Shown here one piece after another: positions 1-8,288 of a stretch of DNA of 64,000 nucleotides (position 1 is its first letter; every line of letters begins with the position of its first letter). The notes beneath the pieces are model-generated. The model was not told the origin of the DNA, did not search any database, and saw nothing but the letters and a program-made list of their open reading frames with translations. This DNA is from Hyphomicrobiales bacterium (GTDB lineage: Bacteria > Pseudomonadota > Alphaproteobacteria > Rhizobiales > Aestuariivirgaceae), in NCBI GenBank assembly GCA_025359265.1, contig JANYHB010000002.1, positions 1-64,000 of the forward strand. Direction: 5' to 3'. The translations under genes were made by a program, and so were the position numbers.

Positions 1-65
1 CCAGCTTTTGGAAAGTGCGGCTCAATGATCGACCACTCATCATCGCTTAAATCAAATCGACCCAT
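1..65 (-). CDS. IS5-family transposase, N-terminal fragment (runs off window)
   Basis: Only the first 21 codons lie in the window; the gene continues past base 1. The translation begins MGRFDLSDDEWSIIEP, the start typical of IS5-family transposases with the DUF4096-type N-terminal domain. A good ribosome binding site (AAGGAG) lies 7 bases before the ATG. The DDE catalytic domain is outside the window, so activity cannot be judged. The family name follows from the N-terminal motif; the subgroup (IS427-like) is inferred from the CTAG at the presumed element end. Confidence 0.8.
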   Translation of the reverse strand, partial: MGRFDLSDDEWSIIEPHFPKA

Positions 66-139
66 GATATGCTCCTTGTTAAGAGCATCTGAATCTGATT
101 TGCTAATGTAATTCAACAAATTGAATTGGGTTCACACCC
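1..139. mobile_element. End of an IS5-family insertion sequence
   Basis: The transposase start codon is at base 65 and the element seems to end near base 139, where GGGTTCACACCC is followed by CTAG (139-142). Elements of the IS427 group, such as IS711, insert at YTAR sites and duplicate TA, so CTAG fits as the target. The other end lies outside the window, so the inverted repeat could not be matched. An open reading frame coming from the right is interrupted exactly at this CTAG, which supports the boundary. Confidence 0.55.
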
Positions 140-253
140 TAGTTGGTTGATGTCCAGCGCCAAAGCAAGCAGAGCCAACACAATTCCTAACTTAAGCAGA
201 ACAAGCAACCATTTTGTGGCCTTTGAAAACTCCTTCAGTAGAGCATTTTTCAT
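113..253 (-). pseudogene. N-terminal remnant of a small membrane protein cut by the IS
   Basis: A minus-strand ORF starts with ATG at 253 and reads a lysine-containing N-terminus followed by one strongly hydrophobic segment (about residues 15-33, starting WLLVLLKLGIVLALLALAL). About 37 residues lie outside the insertion sequence; the frame then crosses the presumed IS boundary at CTAG (139-142) and stops at 113 inside the IS. The look is that of a signal or anchor segment of a membrane or secreted protein whose body was separated by the insertion. The family is not recognisable, and no strong ribosome binding site is visible. Confidence 0.4.
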
Positions 254-583
254 TACGACTGTCGCCTGAAAATAATCTTCTCAACTGACAACAATCATGT
301 CTTGCGGTCAAGTCTTGAGGTGCAGCTAAAGCATAACAATGAAAATTGCTTGATGAGATAGAACCAGCCAGGTGGGCTTCATAGCGAAGTAGGTGACATC
401 CCCAAGGCAGATTTAACGTCAAGCAAAGCGAGCCGAAAATGTCGTGCTGACTGCTATGAAGCAAGAGCCGCCTGACATTGATCCAAGATTGAAGCCCGTG
501 CTCGACCGCAGCGCGCAAGGCCAGAAATCCAGTTGCTCTCCCAATAATGCTGCGGCATGATCGGCAAAACAGGGAGTGAAATC
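254..583. other. Unassigned DNA between the IS-cut ORF and phaB
   Basis: No reading frame here shows recognisable protein features; the longer frames are antisense to phaB or lack sensible composition. The last part must hold the phaB promoter, but no clear -35/-10 pair was seen. A clear ribosome binding site for phaB (AGGGAG, 571-576) ends the stretch. phaA, the usual partner of phaB, is not present here. Confidence 0.5.
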
Positions 584-1309
584 ATGAGCCGCGTCGCCGT
601 CGTCACCGGAGGCACCAGAGGCATTGGTGCCGCCATTTCGAAGCAATTGAAAGCCAAGGGCGCCAAAGTGGCTGCCATCTATGCCGGCAACGATGAAGCC
701 GCAAAAGCCTTCAACGCCGAAACTGCAATTCAAGTTTACAAATGCGATGTAACCAATGCCGAACTTTGCGCTTCAACTTTGAAAACCATCGAAGCCGAAC
801 TTGGCCCAGTCGATATTCTGATCAACAATGCCGGCATCACCCGCGATGCCATGTTCCACAAGATGACATTGCAACAGTGGCAAGAAGTGTTGAACACCAA
901 TCTCAATTCACTGTTCAATATGACGCAACCTGTTTGGGGTGGCATGCGCGATCGGGGTTTTGGCCGCATTGTGTGCATTTCCTCCATCAATGGTCAAAAA
1001 GGCCAAATGGGACAAGCCAACTATGCCGCATCAAAGGCGGGTGAAATTGGCTTCGTCAAATCACTGGCGCAAGAAGGTGCGGCCAAGGGCATCACGGTGA
1101 ATGCCATCTGCCCGGGCTATATTAACACCGACATGATGAAGGCCGTGCCTGAAAAAGTTTTGAATGAGCGCATCATTCCGGCAATTCCGGTGGGCCGTTT
1201 GGGCGAACCAGAAGACATTGCGCGCTGCGTGGCTTTCCTCACGCGAGACTCTGCGGGCTTCATCACTGGGGCCACCCTCTCCGCCAATGGCGGCCAGTAT
1301 ATGGTATAA
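584..1309 (+). CDS. phaB: Acetoacetyl-CoA reductase PhaB
   Basis: This is a 241-residue short-chain dehydrogenase that reduces acetoacetyl-CoA to (R)-3-hydroxybutyryl-CoA with NADPH, supplying monomer for polyhydroxybutyrate. The NADP-binding motif TGGTRGIG is at residues 8-15, NNAG at 81-84, and the catalytic Ser (about 133), Tyr147 and Lys151 (YAASK) are intact. The PhaB-type C-terminus ends in ANGGQYMV. The start at 584 is chosen because AGGGAG lies 7 bases upstream; an upstream in-frame ATG at 557 has no such site. It is followed after 3 bases by ccmA. phaA is not adjacent, so the operon may have been broken near the IS. FabG is the alternative name for the family, but the PhaB subgroup features fit better. 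Confidence 0.88.
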   Translation: MSRVAVVTGGTRGIGAAISKQLKAKGAKVAAIYAGNDEAAKAFNAETAIQVYKCDVTNAELCASTLKTIEAELGPVDILINNAGITRDAMFHKMTLQQWQEVLNTNLNSLFNMTQPVWGGMRDRGFGRIVCISSINGQKGQMGQANYAASKAGEIGFVKSLAQEGAAKGITVNAICPGYINTDMMKAVPEKVLNERIIPAIPVGRLGEPEDIARCVAFLTRDSAGFITGATLSANGGQYMV

Positions 1310-1312
1310 CCC

Positions 1313-1909
1313 ATGTGGCAAGGCTTGGTTTTGGAAGCCAAGTCTTTGGCGTGTGAACGTGGCGGCAGGCTGATATTCAATAATCTCAATTTTGTGGTCG
1401 GCGGTGGCGAACTTGTGGAGTTGCGCGGCCCCAATGGTGCGGGTAAATCCTCGCTGCTGCGTCTCATCGCCAAACTCAATGAACCCGCTGCGGGAAGTCT
1501 AAGGCTTTCCGGCTCTGCGCAAGATCTGGCCACGCAAGCCCATTACATCGGTCATCACGAGGCCATAAAACCTGCGCTTACCGTCAAAGAGAACTTGGAT
1601 TTCTGGGCCAACTTCCAAGCTGGTGCTGCCAATCTCGCACCATTCAATCTGCACCAACTGGCCCATGATGAAGCGCGGCTGCTCTCAGAGGGGCAACGCC
1701 GCCGCTTGTCACTTTCACGCCTTGTCTCAGTCATGCGGCCCATCTGGCTTCTGGATGAGCCCACCGTAGGGCTTGATCAATCAGCGGTCACCAATTTGCG
1801 CAACGTGATCAAAGCTCATCTGGTTATGGGCGGATTGGTCATCGCCGCAACGCATGCGGATTTAGGGTGGCCCAATGCGCGTGTCATAAAACTTGCTGGT
1901 GGTGGCTGA
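1313..1909 (+). CDS. ccmA: Haem exporter ATP-binding subunit CcmA
   Basis: CcmA is the ATPase of the CcmABCD complex, which releases haem-loaded CcmE for cytochrome c maturation at the inner membrane. The 198-residue protein has Walker A GPNGAGKSS (residues 39-47), a signature segment LSEGQRRR (from 124; the usual LSGGQ has a Glu, a variation seen in CcmA) and Walker B WLLDEP (145-150). Its small size is normal for the family. It begins 4 bases after phaB and its stop overlaps the ccmB start (ATGA), so translation is probably coupled. ccmE and ccmF-H are not in the window. Confidence 0.93.
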   Translation: MWQGLVLEAKSLACERGGRLIFNNLNFVVGGGELVELRGPNGAGKSSLLRLIAKLNEPAAGSLRLSGSAQDLATQAHYIGHHEAIKPALTVKENLDFWANFQAGAANLAPFNLHQLAHDEARLLSEGQRRRLSLSRLVSVMRPIWLLDEPTVGLDQSAVTNLRNVIKAHLVMGGLVIAATHADLGWPNARVIKLAGGG

Positions 1910-2574
1910 TGGGGGCGCTCAAGGCCATACTGTGGCGCGATCTTGCCTTGGCGCGCCAACAAGGCGGCGGGCTTGGGGCGGCGTTCAGCTTTATTTTGGC
2001 CGTGGTGGTGCTGGTTCCGCTCGCCATCGGGCCGGATCTTGTTCTGCTCCAGCGCCTCGCCGCAGGCATGCTGTGGCTGTCACTACTCCTGGCTGTGTTG
2101 CTTACTGCGGAACAGATTTTTCAGCGCGATTTGGAAGACGGCTCATTGGAATTAATGACCATGACCACAGTGCCCTTTGAATTGATCGCGCTGGTGAAGG
2201 CCATTGCCCATTGGCTAACGGTATCATTACCCTTGGCCGTTATTGCGCCACCCTTGGGGCTGCTGCTCAATCTTGATATCAACCAGCTGCCCATTTTCTG
2301 GTTGTCCATAATCGTTGGTTCACTTGCCCTTTCTTTGTTGGCCAGTTTGGGCGGTGCCATTACGGCAGGCCTGCGCCGTGGCGGTCTTCTGGTCTCCATT
2401 CTAGTTTTACCGCTGTATATTCCAGTTCTGATCTTCGGCGTTTCGGCAACCACAATGCTGATGGGCGCACAATCGGCTGTGCCATCGCTTCTGGTTTTAT
2501 TGGCGATCACCCTCCTGTGCCTGGTGATGGTGCCCTTGGCTTGCGCGGCAGCCTTGCGCGCCTATATGAGGTAG
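1909..2574 (+). CDS. ccmB: Haem exporter membrane subunit CcmB
   Basis: CcmB is the membrane permease of the haem export ABC complex. The product (221 residues) has about six hydrophobic segments and opens with the family-typical pattern LKAILWRDLALARQQG, followed by the conserved cytoplasmic region around RDLEDGSLE. The start at 1909 is chosen because it overlaps the ccmA stop codon and gives the normal family length; a longer frame from 1867 would extend into ccmA. It ends 2 bases before ccmC. Confidence 0.93.
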   Translation: MGALKAILWRDLALARQQGGGLGAAFSFILAVVVLVPLAIGPDLVLLQRLAAGMLWLSLLLAVLLTAEQIFQRDLEDGSLELMTMTTVPFELIALVKAIAHWLTVSLPLAVIAPPLGLLLNLDINQLPIFWLSIIVGSLALSLLASLGGAITAGLRRGGLLVSILVLPLYIPVLIFGVSATTMLMGAQSAVPSLLVLLAITLLCLVMVPLACAAALRAYMR

Positions 2575-2576
2575 CG

Positions 2577-3299
2577 ATGCAAAAATTTGCCAACCCCACG
2601 TTATTCTTGAACCTGGCCAATGCCGTGTTGCCCTATCTCATCGCCATCACGGCAGTGCTTTTTACACTGGGCCTTTATGGCGCACTTGTCACCAGCCCCG
2701 CTGACTATCAGCAAGGCGAAACCGTACGCATTATGTATGTTCACGTCCCCGCCTCCTGGATTGGCATGTTTGCCTATGGCTTCATGGCTTTCTTCAGCGC
2801 TGTGGCCCTGATCTTTCGGCACCCTCTGGCTGATGCAGCCGCCAAAACCGCCGCGCCCATTGGGGCAGTATTCTGCTTTCTTGCGCTCGCCACAGGCTCC
2901 ATCTGGGGCAAGCCCATGTGGGGCACATGGTGGGTGTGGGATGCCAGGCTCACATCAATGTTCATCCTCATGCTGCTTTATCTGGGCTACATCGCTGTTT
3001 GGCAGGCGATTGAAGAACCCTTTCTCGCGGCTGCCATTGCCCGCATTGTGGCGCTGGTCGGATCGATCATTTTGCCGATCATCAAATTTTCGGTGGATTG
3101 GTGGAACACGCTCCACCAACCCGCCAGTGTATTTAAAATGGGAGGCCCTGCAATAGAAACTCGCATGCTCGCGGCACTTCTCACAATGGCCTTGGCCTAT
3201 ACCGCGCTTTTTCTCACGCTTCACCTCATTTCCATGCGTACAGAAATTGCCAAACGCAAACTGCGCCAATCAAGACTTTTCGAAATTCGGGGAAATTGA
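2577..3299 (+). CDS. ccmC: Haem exporter / haem handling protein CcmC
   Basis: CcmC presents haem to the chaperone CcmE in the periplasm. The 240-residue product has six membrane segments and the tryptophan-rich WWD-type motif at about residues 110-122 (WGKPMWGTWWVWD), flanked by histidines in VHVPASW (about 56) and in the NTLHQPAS loop, which are the haem-contacting positions of the family. The start follows the ccmB stop by two bases; its own stop overlaps ccmD (TGATG-type junction). Confidence 0.95.
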   Translation: MQKFANPTLFLNLANAVLPYLIAITAVLFTLGLYGALVTSPADYQQGETVRIMYVHVPASWIGMFAYGFMAFFSAVALIFRHPLADAAAKTAAPIGAVFCFLALATGSIWGKPMWGTWWVWDARLTSMFILMLLYLGYIAVWQAIEEPFLAAAIARIVALVGSIILPIIKFSVDWWNTLHQPASVFKMGGPAIETRMLAALLTMALAYTALFLTLHLISMRTEIAKRKLRQSRLFEIRGN

Positions 3300-3436
3300 T
3301 GGACTGGGCGGCACACAATGCCGGCTTTGTGGAAGCCGCCTATGCAATCAGCGCGTTCTGCATCATTGCACTTGCCTTTTGGATTTGGCGGCAAGACCGA
3401 TTGACGGCGCGTCTGCTCAAGAACCTTAAAAACTAG
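3299..3436 (+). CDS. ccmD: Small haem exporter subunit CcmD
   Basis: This 45-residue single-span protein is CcmD, needed to release holo-CcmE from CcmABC. It has a short periplasmic N-terminus (MDWAAHNAGFVEAAYAIS), one membrane helix and a basic tail with the usual RQD element. The gene overlaps the last base of the ccmC stop codon, and its own last four bases overlap the end of the convergent marR gene. Position, size and topology together make the call firm despite the small size. Confidence 0.9.
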   Translation: MDWAAHNAGFVEAAYAISAFCIIALAFWIWRQDRLTARLLKNLKN

Positions 3437-3939
3437 GCAGCCAGCCTGCGCTTCAGTTTCACTTTGCCCGAAGTGTTTGAGGCCTCAGCCTCATCAACCT
3501 TATCCATTGCAGATGAAAGACTCGCCAGACATTCCGTCACCGTGCGTCGATCAATGGCCGAAAATGCCGCCAACAATTTGCGGTCAATATCATCGGCCCC
3601 AACTTGCGAAGACTTGAGCATTTTCTTGCCCAATGGTGTAAGGCGCACGGCATTGGTGCGGGCATCCTCTTTGGATCTTTTGCGTTGCAAATATCCTTGC
3701 GCCATCAACCGCGAGACCAGATCGGCAAGCGTGGAACGATCAATGCCCGTAACTTTCACCAGTTCAGTTTGGCTCTTGCCTTCAAAACTATCAACCGCAG
3801 CCAACACCGTGAACTGACGATGCGTCAACCCGCTCTTGCCAACCTCTTCCATGTAAAGGTGCACCGAATATTGCACTGCCCTCTTGAGAAGATGGGAGAA
3901 CGAACGAGCAAACTGTTTTGCCTCTTTTTGTGCCGACAT
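3433..3939 (-). CDS. MarR-family transcriptional regulator
   Basis: A 168-residue winged-helix regulator. The recognition region reads LTHRQFTVLAAVD followed by GKSQTELVKVTGIDRSTLA, and the wing carries the DAR motif (SKEDARTNAVRLT) conserved in MarR proteins; a C-terminal helix would form the dimer. The ATG at 3939 is preferred to a GTG at 3942 because AGGA lies 6 bases upstream. The ligand and targets are unknown. It stands alone: the upstream region holds an inverted repeat that may be its own operator, and the gene converges on ccmD with a four-base overlap. Confidence 0.85.
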   Translation of the reverse strand: MSAQKEAKQFARSFSHLLKRAVQYSVHLYMEEVGKSGLTHRQFTVLAAVDSFEGKSQTELVKVTGIDRSTLADLVSRLMAQGYLQRKRSKEDARTNAVRLTPLGKKMLKSSQVGADDIDRKLLAAFSAIDRRTVTECLASLSSAMDKVDEAEASNTSGKVKLKRRLAA

Positions 3940-3960
3940 CACGCGTCCTGTTTGAAGTTC

Positions 3961-3982
3961 TGTTTCTCGTGAAGCGGAAACA
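3961..3982. promoter_or_regulatory. Inverted repeat upstream of marR, possible operator
   Basis: TGTTTC (3961-3966) and GAAACA (3977-3982) form a six-base inverted repeat centred about 32 bases before the marR start. MarR proteins usually bind palindromes that overlap their own promoter, so autoregulation is a reasonable inference; binding is not shown by the sequence. Confidence 0.35.
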
Positions 3983-3996
3983 GTTTCCTTCCTTCT

Positions 3997-4094
3997 GATC
4001 GAGCGCTCTGAAACGAAAGTGCCATCCCTTCCATCGCGGCGAGAGTCCTAGCGAATGAAACTAGGCGCTGCAAGCCCAAACTTCGCGCTCGATC
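3997..4094. other. Nested inverted repeats, possible structured RNA
   Basis: A perfect 10-base outer repeat, GATCGAGCGC (3997-4006) and GCGCTCGATC (4085-4094), encloses a second hairpin in which GCGGCG and CGCTGC pair, followed after a 5-base bulge by CCTAG and CTAGG (4051-4070 region) with a 9-base loop. No ORF covers it, and no T-run follows on either strand, so it is not an ordinary terminator. It lies between the end of yciB and the marR promoter. It did not match the RNA families I could recall (6S, SRP RNA). Confidence 0.4.
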
Positions 4095-4199
4095 AGGCCA
4101 AAACTAAGAGCCAATTTCTAAATTAAGCAAGACTTGACAATAGCAAAATTTTGATTCCACCGTACACAGATGATCAGCCTGCGGAGGAAAATAACCAGC

Positions 4200-4751
4200 T
4201 CATTCCTTGATATATTTCGCCATGAACGGCGCATTGGCCAGTGCAAACAGGACAGTACAGCCCAATAGGCCAAAGGCTTTGAACGTCACCCAAGCGGAAT
4301 CTGAAAAGAAATGCCAAACCACAAGATTTAATAACGCCATCGCCACGAAAAATCCGGCCCAGCGCAATGTCAATATGCGCCATGCATCATCAGGCATTGC
4401 CAGCGCTTCACCCATCATATCCTTGATGAACAATCTTTTGAAATAAAGCCCGCCCAAAAGCAACCCAGCGAAGAATAACTCAATCAAGGTAACTTTTATT
4501 TTCAGATACCACGGGTCTTGCAAATACAATGTCACGGCACCAAACAAACCAATGAACACGGCACCGACCAGCGCAAACTTGTTGATCTTGCGCGTTAAAG
4601 CATAACTGATGGCCAGTGAAATAAAAGTTGCCGCCATCAAAACCGCCGTGGCCCAGAGTAATCCCAGTTTCCAGTTCGCCACAAAAAATGCAAGCAACGG
4701 CCCAAGATCAAGAATCAATTTTTGCGTTTGCGAAAGTTTTACTTCATTCAT
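4200..4751 (-). CDS. yciB: Septation / inner-membrane protein YciB (IspZ)
   Basis: The 183-residue product is a polytopic inner-membrane protein of the YciB/IspZ family, which affects septation and envelope synthesis. It has about five membrane segments and the family-typical C-terminal half (LTLRWAGFFVAMALLN, then WVTFKAFGLLG). It is the last gene of the dapF-mtaB-ftsY-yciB string; its ATG overlaps the ftsY stop codon by four bases, which sets the start. This gene order is typical of alphaproteobacteria. Confidence 0.92.
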   Translation of the reverse strand: MNEVKLSQTQKLILDLGPLLAFFVANWKLGLLWATAVLMAATFISLAISYALTRKINKFALVGAVFIGLFGAVTLYLQDPWYLKIKVTLIELFFAGLLLGGLYFKRLFIKDMMGEALAMPDDAWRILTLRWAGFFVAMALLNLVVWHFFSDSAWVTFKAFGLLGCTVLFALANAPFMAKYIKE

Positions 4752-6208
4752 TTTTCGTCCAGTCCAGCAATGGCTCGGGCAAATCCCTCCGCATCAAAGG
4801 CTTGCAAATCATCAAGGCTTTCACCCACGCCAATGGCATGAATGGGTAACTTGAACTTCTCGGCGATTGCCACCAAAATGCCGCCACGCGCCGTGCCATC
4901 CAGCTTGGTCATGATCAAGCCCGTCACGCCTGCGACCTTGCTGAATATTTCAACTTGGTTCAAGGCATTTTGGCCTGTGGTGGCGTCCAAAACCAACAAC
5001 ACCGCGTGCGGTGCGCCAGGATCAAGTTTCCTAATCACGCGAACCACCTTGTCAAGTTCATCCATCAGATAAGCCTTGTTTTGCAAGCGGCCAGCGGTGT
5101 CGATGAAAAGAATATCCGTGCCATTCTCACGCGCCGCTTTAAGGGCATCAAAAGCCAAGCCGGAAGCATCTGCGCCCGTGGGTCTGCTCATGGTTATTGC
5201 GCCGATGCGAATTCCCCAAATTGTCAACTGCTCGATGGCCGCCGCGCGGAATGTGTCACAGGCGGCAAACATAACTTTAAAACCTTCGCCCGTGGCGATT
5301 GAACCCAATTTTCCGATGGTTGTGGTTTTGCCTGATCCATTCACCCCCACGACCATGATCACATGGGGCTGCTCACTGCCAAAATTAAACGGCACCTCCA
5401 CGGGCTTTAACACCTTGGCCACTTCCGCCGCCAAAATTTGCTTCACTTCTTCGGGGTCAATTTCCCTGTCGTAACGGCCCTGAGAAACCGCAGCGATAAT
5501 GCGCTCTGCAACCGGCAAGCCCAAGTCAGCCTGAATGAGTGTATCTTCCAAATCCTGCAGCGTTGTCTTATCGAGCTTTTTTTTGCTGAAGATCGAAGTT
5601 ATTGAGCCGCCAATGGATGTAGAGGATTTTGAAAGACCTTCTTTCAACCGCGAGAACCAACCGCCACGCTGCGCGACATCTGCATTCAGCACAAATCCTG
5701 GTGGAGGTGGCGCCTCAACACTTTCCACGACGGGCGGCGCGATGGCTTCGGGAACCACTTCAATTTCAGGCACCGCGATGATGGGTTCGACAACAATCTC
5801 CACCGCCGGCTTTTTCGCTTGCACTTTTTGAGGCACAGGCTTCGGCGCGGGCGGAGCCTTTATTGCAGCCACGACCGATGGTTTAAGTTTCTGAGTCCCC
5901 ACTTTTTTGGGTGGGGGCTTTTTGGCCTCTGCCTTCTCGGGAGCGGGCTTCTTCGGTTCCGCATGTTTTGCGACAACCTTCTTTTTTTCCGAATTTCTCG
6001 CGGCAGGCTTTTTGGATTCGGGCTTTTTCGGTGCAACCGGTTTGGCTTTTGCCGGTGCTGCTTTCCGCACCTCAGGCTCGGCCTCGATAATCTCAACTGC
6101 AGCCTCTACAGGCGCAGGCAATGCCGGCTGTTCAACAATTTCCGGCTGAGCTTCCTCGGCGCTTTTGCCCGCAATGCGATTAAAGAGCTTTTTGAAAAAC
6201 CCCGCCAT
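4748..6208 (-). CDS. ftsY: Signal recognition particle receptor FtsY
   Basis: FtsY is the membrane-associated SRP receptor GTPase that docks Ffh-ribosome complexes at the Sec translocon. The first 170 or so residues are a low-complexity Lys/Pro/Ala/Glu-rich region, which in this family mediates membrane contact. The NG domain follows with G1 GVNGSGKTTT, the insertion-box element DTFRAAAIEQL, G3 DTAGR and G4 TKLDGTARGG. The ATG at 6208 overlaps the mtaB stop; a GTG one codon earlier is possible. Its partner gene ffh is also in this window. Confidence 0.95.
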   Translation of the reverse strand: MAGFFKKLFNRIAGKSAEEAQPEIVEQPALPAPVEAAVEIIEAEPEVRKAAPAKAKPVAPKKPESKKPAARNSEKKKVVAKHAEPKKPAPEKAEAKKPPPKKVGTQKLKPSVVAAIKAPPAPKPVPQKVQAKKPAVEIVVEPIIAVPEIEVVPEAIAPPVVESVEAPPPPGFVLNADVAQRGGWFSRLKEGLSKSSTSIGGSITSIFSKKKLDKTTLQDLEDTLIQADLGLPVAERIIAAVSQGRYDREIDPEEVKQILAAEVAKVLKPVEVPFNFGSEQPHVIMVVGVNGSGKTTTIGKLGSIATGEGFKVMFAACDTFRAAAIEQLTIWGIRIGAITMSRPTGADASGLAFDALKAARENGTDILFIDTAGRLQNKAYLMDELDKVVRVIRKLDPGAPHAVLLVLDATTGQNALNQVEIFSKVAGVTGLIMTKLDGTARGGILVAIAEKFKLPIHAIGVGESLDDLQAFDAEGFARAIAGLDEK

Positions 6209-7452
6209 CACATTCCCACATGCAAATGGGATGCCGAGGCCGACAAGACCTTCATGTTGATCACTGCACCTGGCGCGAGCGCTGCATCAAACTTGGCTAG
6301 AGCAAAATGTTCAGTGCGTCCCAATCCCGCCGCTTCCACCAAGACCTCGCGCCGCATGCCAACTTCTGCCTTCAAAAAATTCTGCAACCGTATCTCACCT
6401 CTCGCGCGCAGAACGGCCGCCCGGCGCTTGATCACCTCACCGGAAACCGGCGGCATTTTTGCAGCGGGCGTGGCCCCCCGCGGTGAATAGGGAAACACAT
6501 GCAAAAAAGTTAGATCGCACTCATCGATGATGCGCAGAGAATTCTCAAACATCTCCTCCGTTTCCGTTGGAAATCCTGCAATAATATCCGCTCCAAACAC
6601 AATATCCGATCGTTTGGCCCGCAATCCATGGCAAAATGCAATCGTATGTTCGCGCGAATGCCGCCGCTTCATGCGTTTGAGAATCATGTTGTCGCCATGT
6701 TGCAAAGAAAGATGCAGATGCGGCATAACCCGGGGCTCACCCGTAATCACCTCCACCAACTCATCATCGACCTCAATTGAATCAATGGACGAAAGGCGCA
6801 AACGCTTCAGCGCCGGCACTTCAATCAAAATGCGCGCCAGCAGGCGGCCCAGCTTCGGTGCATCTTCAAGATCAGCACCCCAGGATGTGAGATCAACGCC
6901 GGAAAGCACAATCTCATTATGTCCATCTGCCACAAGGCGGCGCACTTGCTCCACTGCAGCAACAATCGGCACTGAACGTGAATTGCCGCGTCCGAACGGA
7001 ATGATGCAGAAGGTGCAGCGGTGGTCACAGCCATTTTGCACCTGCACGAAGGCCCGCGTGCGTGCGGTCAGCCGATCAATCATCGGCGGCCGGTTTTCCT
7101 TCACGAGCATGATGTCTGACACATCAACGCGTGGACGATTTGATCCGGGCAGCCAAGCCGATGCTTGCAGCTTTTCTGCATTGCCCAGCACGCGTGAAAC
7201 CTCCGGCATGGCGGCGAACATTTCTGGATCAGTTTGGGCGGCACAGCCCGTCACAATGATTTGCGCCGATGGATTTTGCTTGTGCGCCTTCCTGATCGCC
7301 TGCCGCGCTTGTCTGGTGGCCTCAGCCGTCACCGCGCAGGTGTTGAAAATCACGGCGCGCTCAACACCCGCCTGCCGCGCGTGGCCACGCATGATCTCGC
7401 TCTCGAATGTATTGAGGCGGCAACCAAATGTTTCAATTTGCACCTCGTTCAA
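6208..7452 (-). CDS. mtaB: tRNA t6A37 methylthiotransferase MtaB
   Basis: This radical-SAM enzyme adds a methylthio group to t6A37 in tRNAs reading ANN codons. The 414-residue protein has an N-terminal UPF0004 domain with its three cluster cysteines (GCRLN, NTCAV, GCAAQ), then the radical-SAM CxxxCxxC in GCDHRCTFCIIP, and a C-terminal TRAM-like part. The start is TTG at 7452: GGAGGG lies 6 bases upstream and the codon overlaps the dapF stop. MiaB and MtaB are close; the form of the N-terminus and the length fit MtaB. Confidence 0.87.
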   Translation of the reverse strand: MNEVQIETFGCRLNTFESEIMRGHARQAGVERAVIFNTCAVTAEATRQARQAIRKAHKQNPSAQIIVTGCAAQTDPEMFAAMPEVSRVLGNAEKLQASAWLPGSNRPRVDVSDIMLVKENRPPMIDRLTARTRAFVQVQNGCDHRCTFCIIPFGRGNSRSVPIVAAVEQVRRLVADGHNEIVLSGVDLTSWGADLEDAPKLGRLLARILIEVPALKRLRLSSIDSIEVDDELVEVITGEPRVMPHLHLSLQHGDNMILKRMKRRHSREHTIAFCHGLRAKRSDIVFGADIIAGFPTETEEMFENSLRIIDECDLTFLHVFPYSPRGATPAAKMPPVSGEVIKRRAAVLRARGEIRLQNFLKAEVGMRREVLVEAAGLGRTEHFALAKFDAALAPGAVINMKVLSASASHLHVGM

Positions 7453-8288
7453 AGCAAGCCCTCCGGTAATGTGCCTTCAAAATCATAAGCCGCTGGCCCG
7501 GTCATGATCACATGACCTTCGGTATTCACGGCCATGCACAAATCGCCACCCGGCAAGGTGATTTTGCACATCGCATCAATAATTTTGATCCGGTGCCCGG
7601 CAGCCATGGTGGCGCAAGCCGCAGTGCCGCAGGCCATCGTCAAGCCAGCACCACGTTCCCATACCTTCAGAAAAACATGATCCCGCGCCACAACTTGCGC
7701 CAAAGAAATGTTGGCCCGCTCGGGAAACAACGGATGATTTTCCAACATCGGCCCCACCCGCGATAGATCAACCACGTTTAAATCTCTCACCCAAAATATG
7801 CAGTGCGGGTTGCCAACATTCACAACTGAAGGCGAATGCAGCAGTGGCGCATCGATCGGGCCGATCTGCAATTCGATATGGCGTGTGTCTGGAAAATCCT
7901 CTGATAGCGGAATATCCTTCCAGCCGAATTTCGGTAAACCTTGATCAATCGTCACCGTGTGTACGCCGGCTTTTGTGGCAACCAGCAGCCCGCCCTTGGT
8001 TTCGATCGTGGCCGCGTTGATTTTCAGCTCGTCAAACAACAAATCCGCAACGCAGCGCGAGGCATTGCCGCACGATGGCACTTCGTCCCCTTCCGCATTC
8101 CAAATCCGCATTCGCACTTGGGCCACAGCTGAATTTTCCATCACGATAATTTGGTCGCAGCCGATGCCCGTTTTACGATCTGCAATCGCGCGGGCCTGCG
8201 CCTGGCTGATCGCAATTGGCGCTTTGCGCGCGTCAAGCACAACAAAGTCATTACCCAGACCATTCATTTTGCGAAAATGGAAACCCAT
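7449..8288 (-). CDS. dapF: Diaminopimelate epimerase
   Basis: DapF converts LL- to meso-diaminopimelate for lysine and peptidoglycan synthesis in the cytoplasm. Both active-site cysteines are present: the first in SCGNASRC (about residue 76) and the second in ACGTAACA (about 220). The N-terminal KMNGLGNDF motif and GNPHC are intact; 279 residues is normal. It heads the minus-strand string dapF-mtaB-ftsY-yciB, each gene overlapping the next. lysA at 40 kb supplies the following step of lysine synthesis. Confidence 0.95.
   Translation of the reverse strand: MGFHFRKMNGLGNDFVVLDARKAPIAISQAQARAIADRKTGIGCDQIIVMENSAVAQVRMRIWNAEGDEVPSCGNASRCVADLLFDELKINAATIETKGGLLVATKAGVHTVTIDQGLPKFGWKDIPLSEDFPDTRHIELQIGPIDAPLLHSPSVVNVGNPHCIFWVRDLNVVDLSRVGPMLENHPLFPERANISLAQVVARDHVFLKVWERGAGLTMACGTAACATMAAGHRIKIIDAMCKITLPGGDLCMAVNTEGHVIMTGPAAYDFEGTLPEGLL

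Noticed and set aside
192-518. 108-residue minus-strand frame left of phaB
   Set aside because: The composition is irregular, and it partly overlaps a better small frame at 113-253; nothing resembles a protein family.
456-560. A 34-codon plus-strand frame (MKQEPPDIDPRLKPVLDR...) just before phaB
   Set aside because: It has a plausible composition but no ribosome binding site or recognisable domain, and it ends within the phaB upstream region; too little support to call a gene.
3997-4094. 6S RNA or SRP RNA at the palindromic element
   Set aside because: Neither strand shows the central bubble of 6S RNA or the conserved GGAAG-type loop of SRP RNA.
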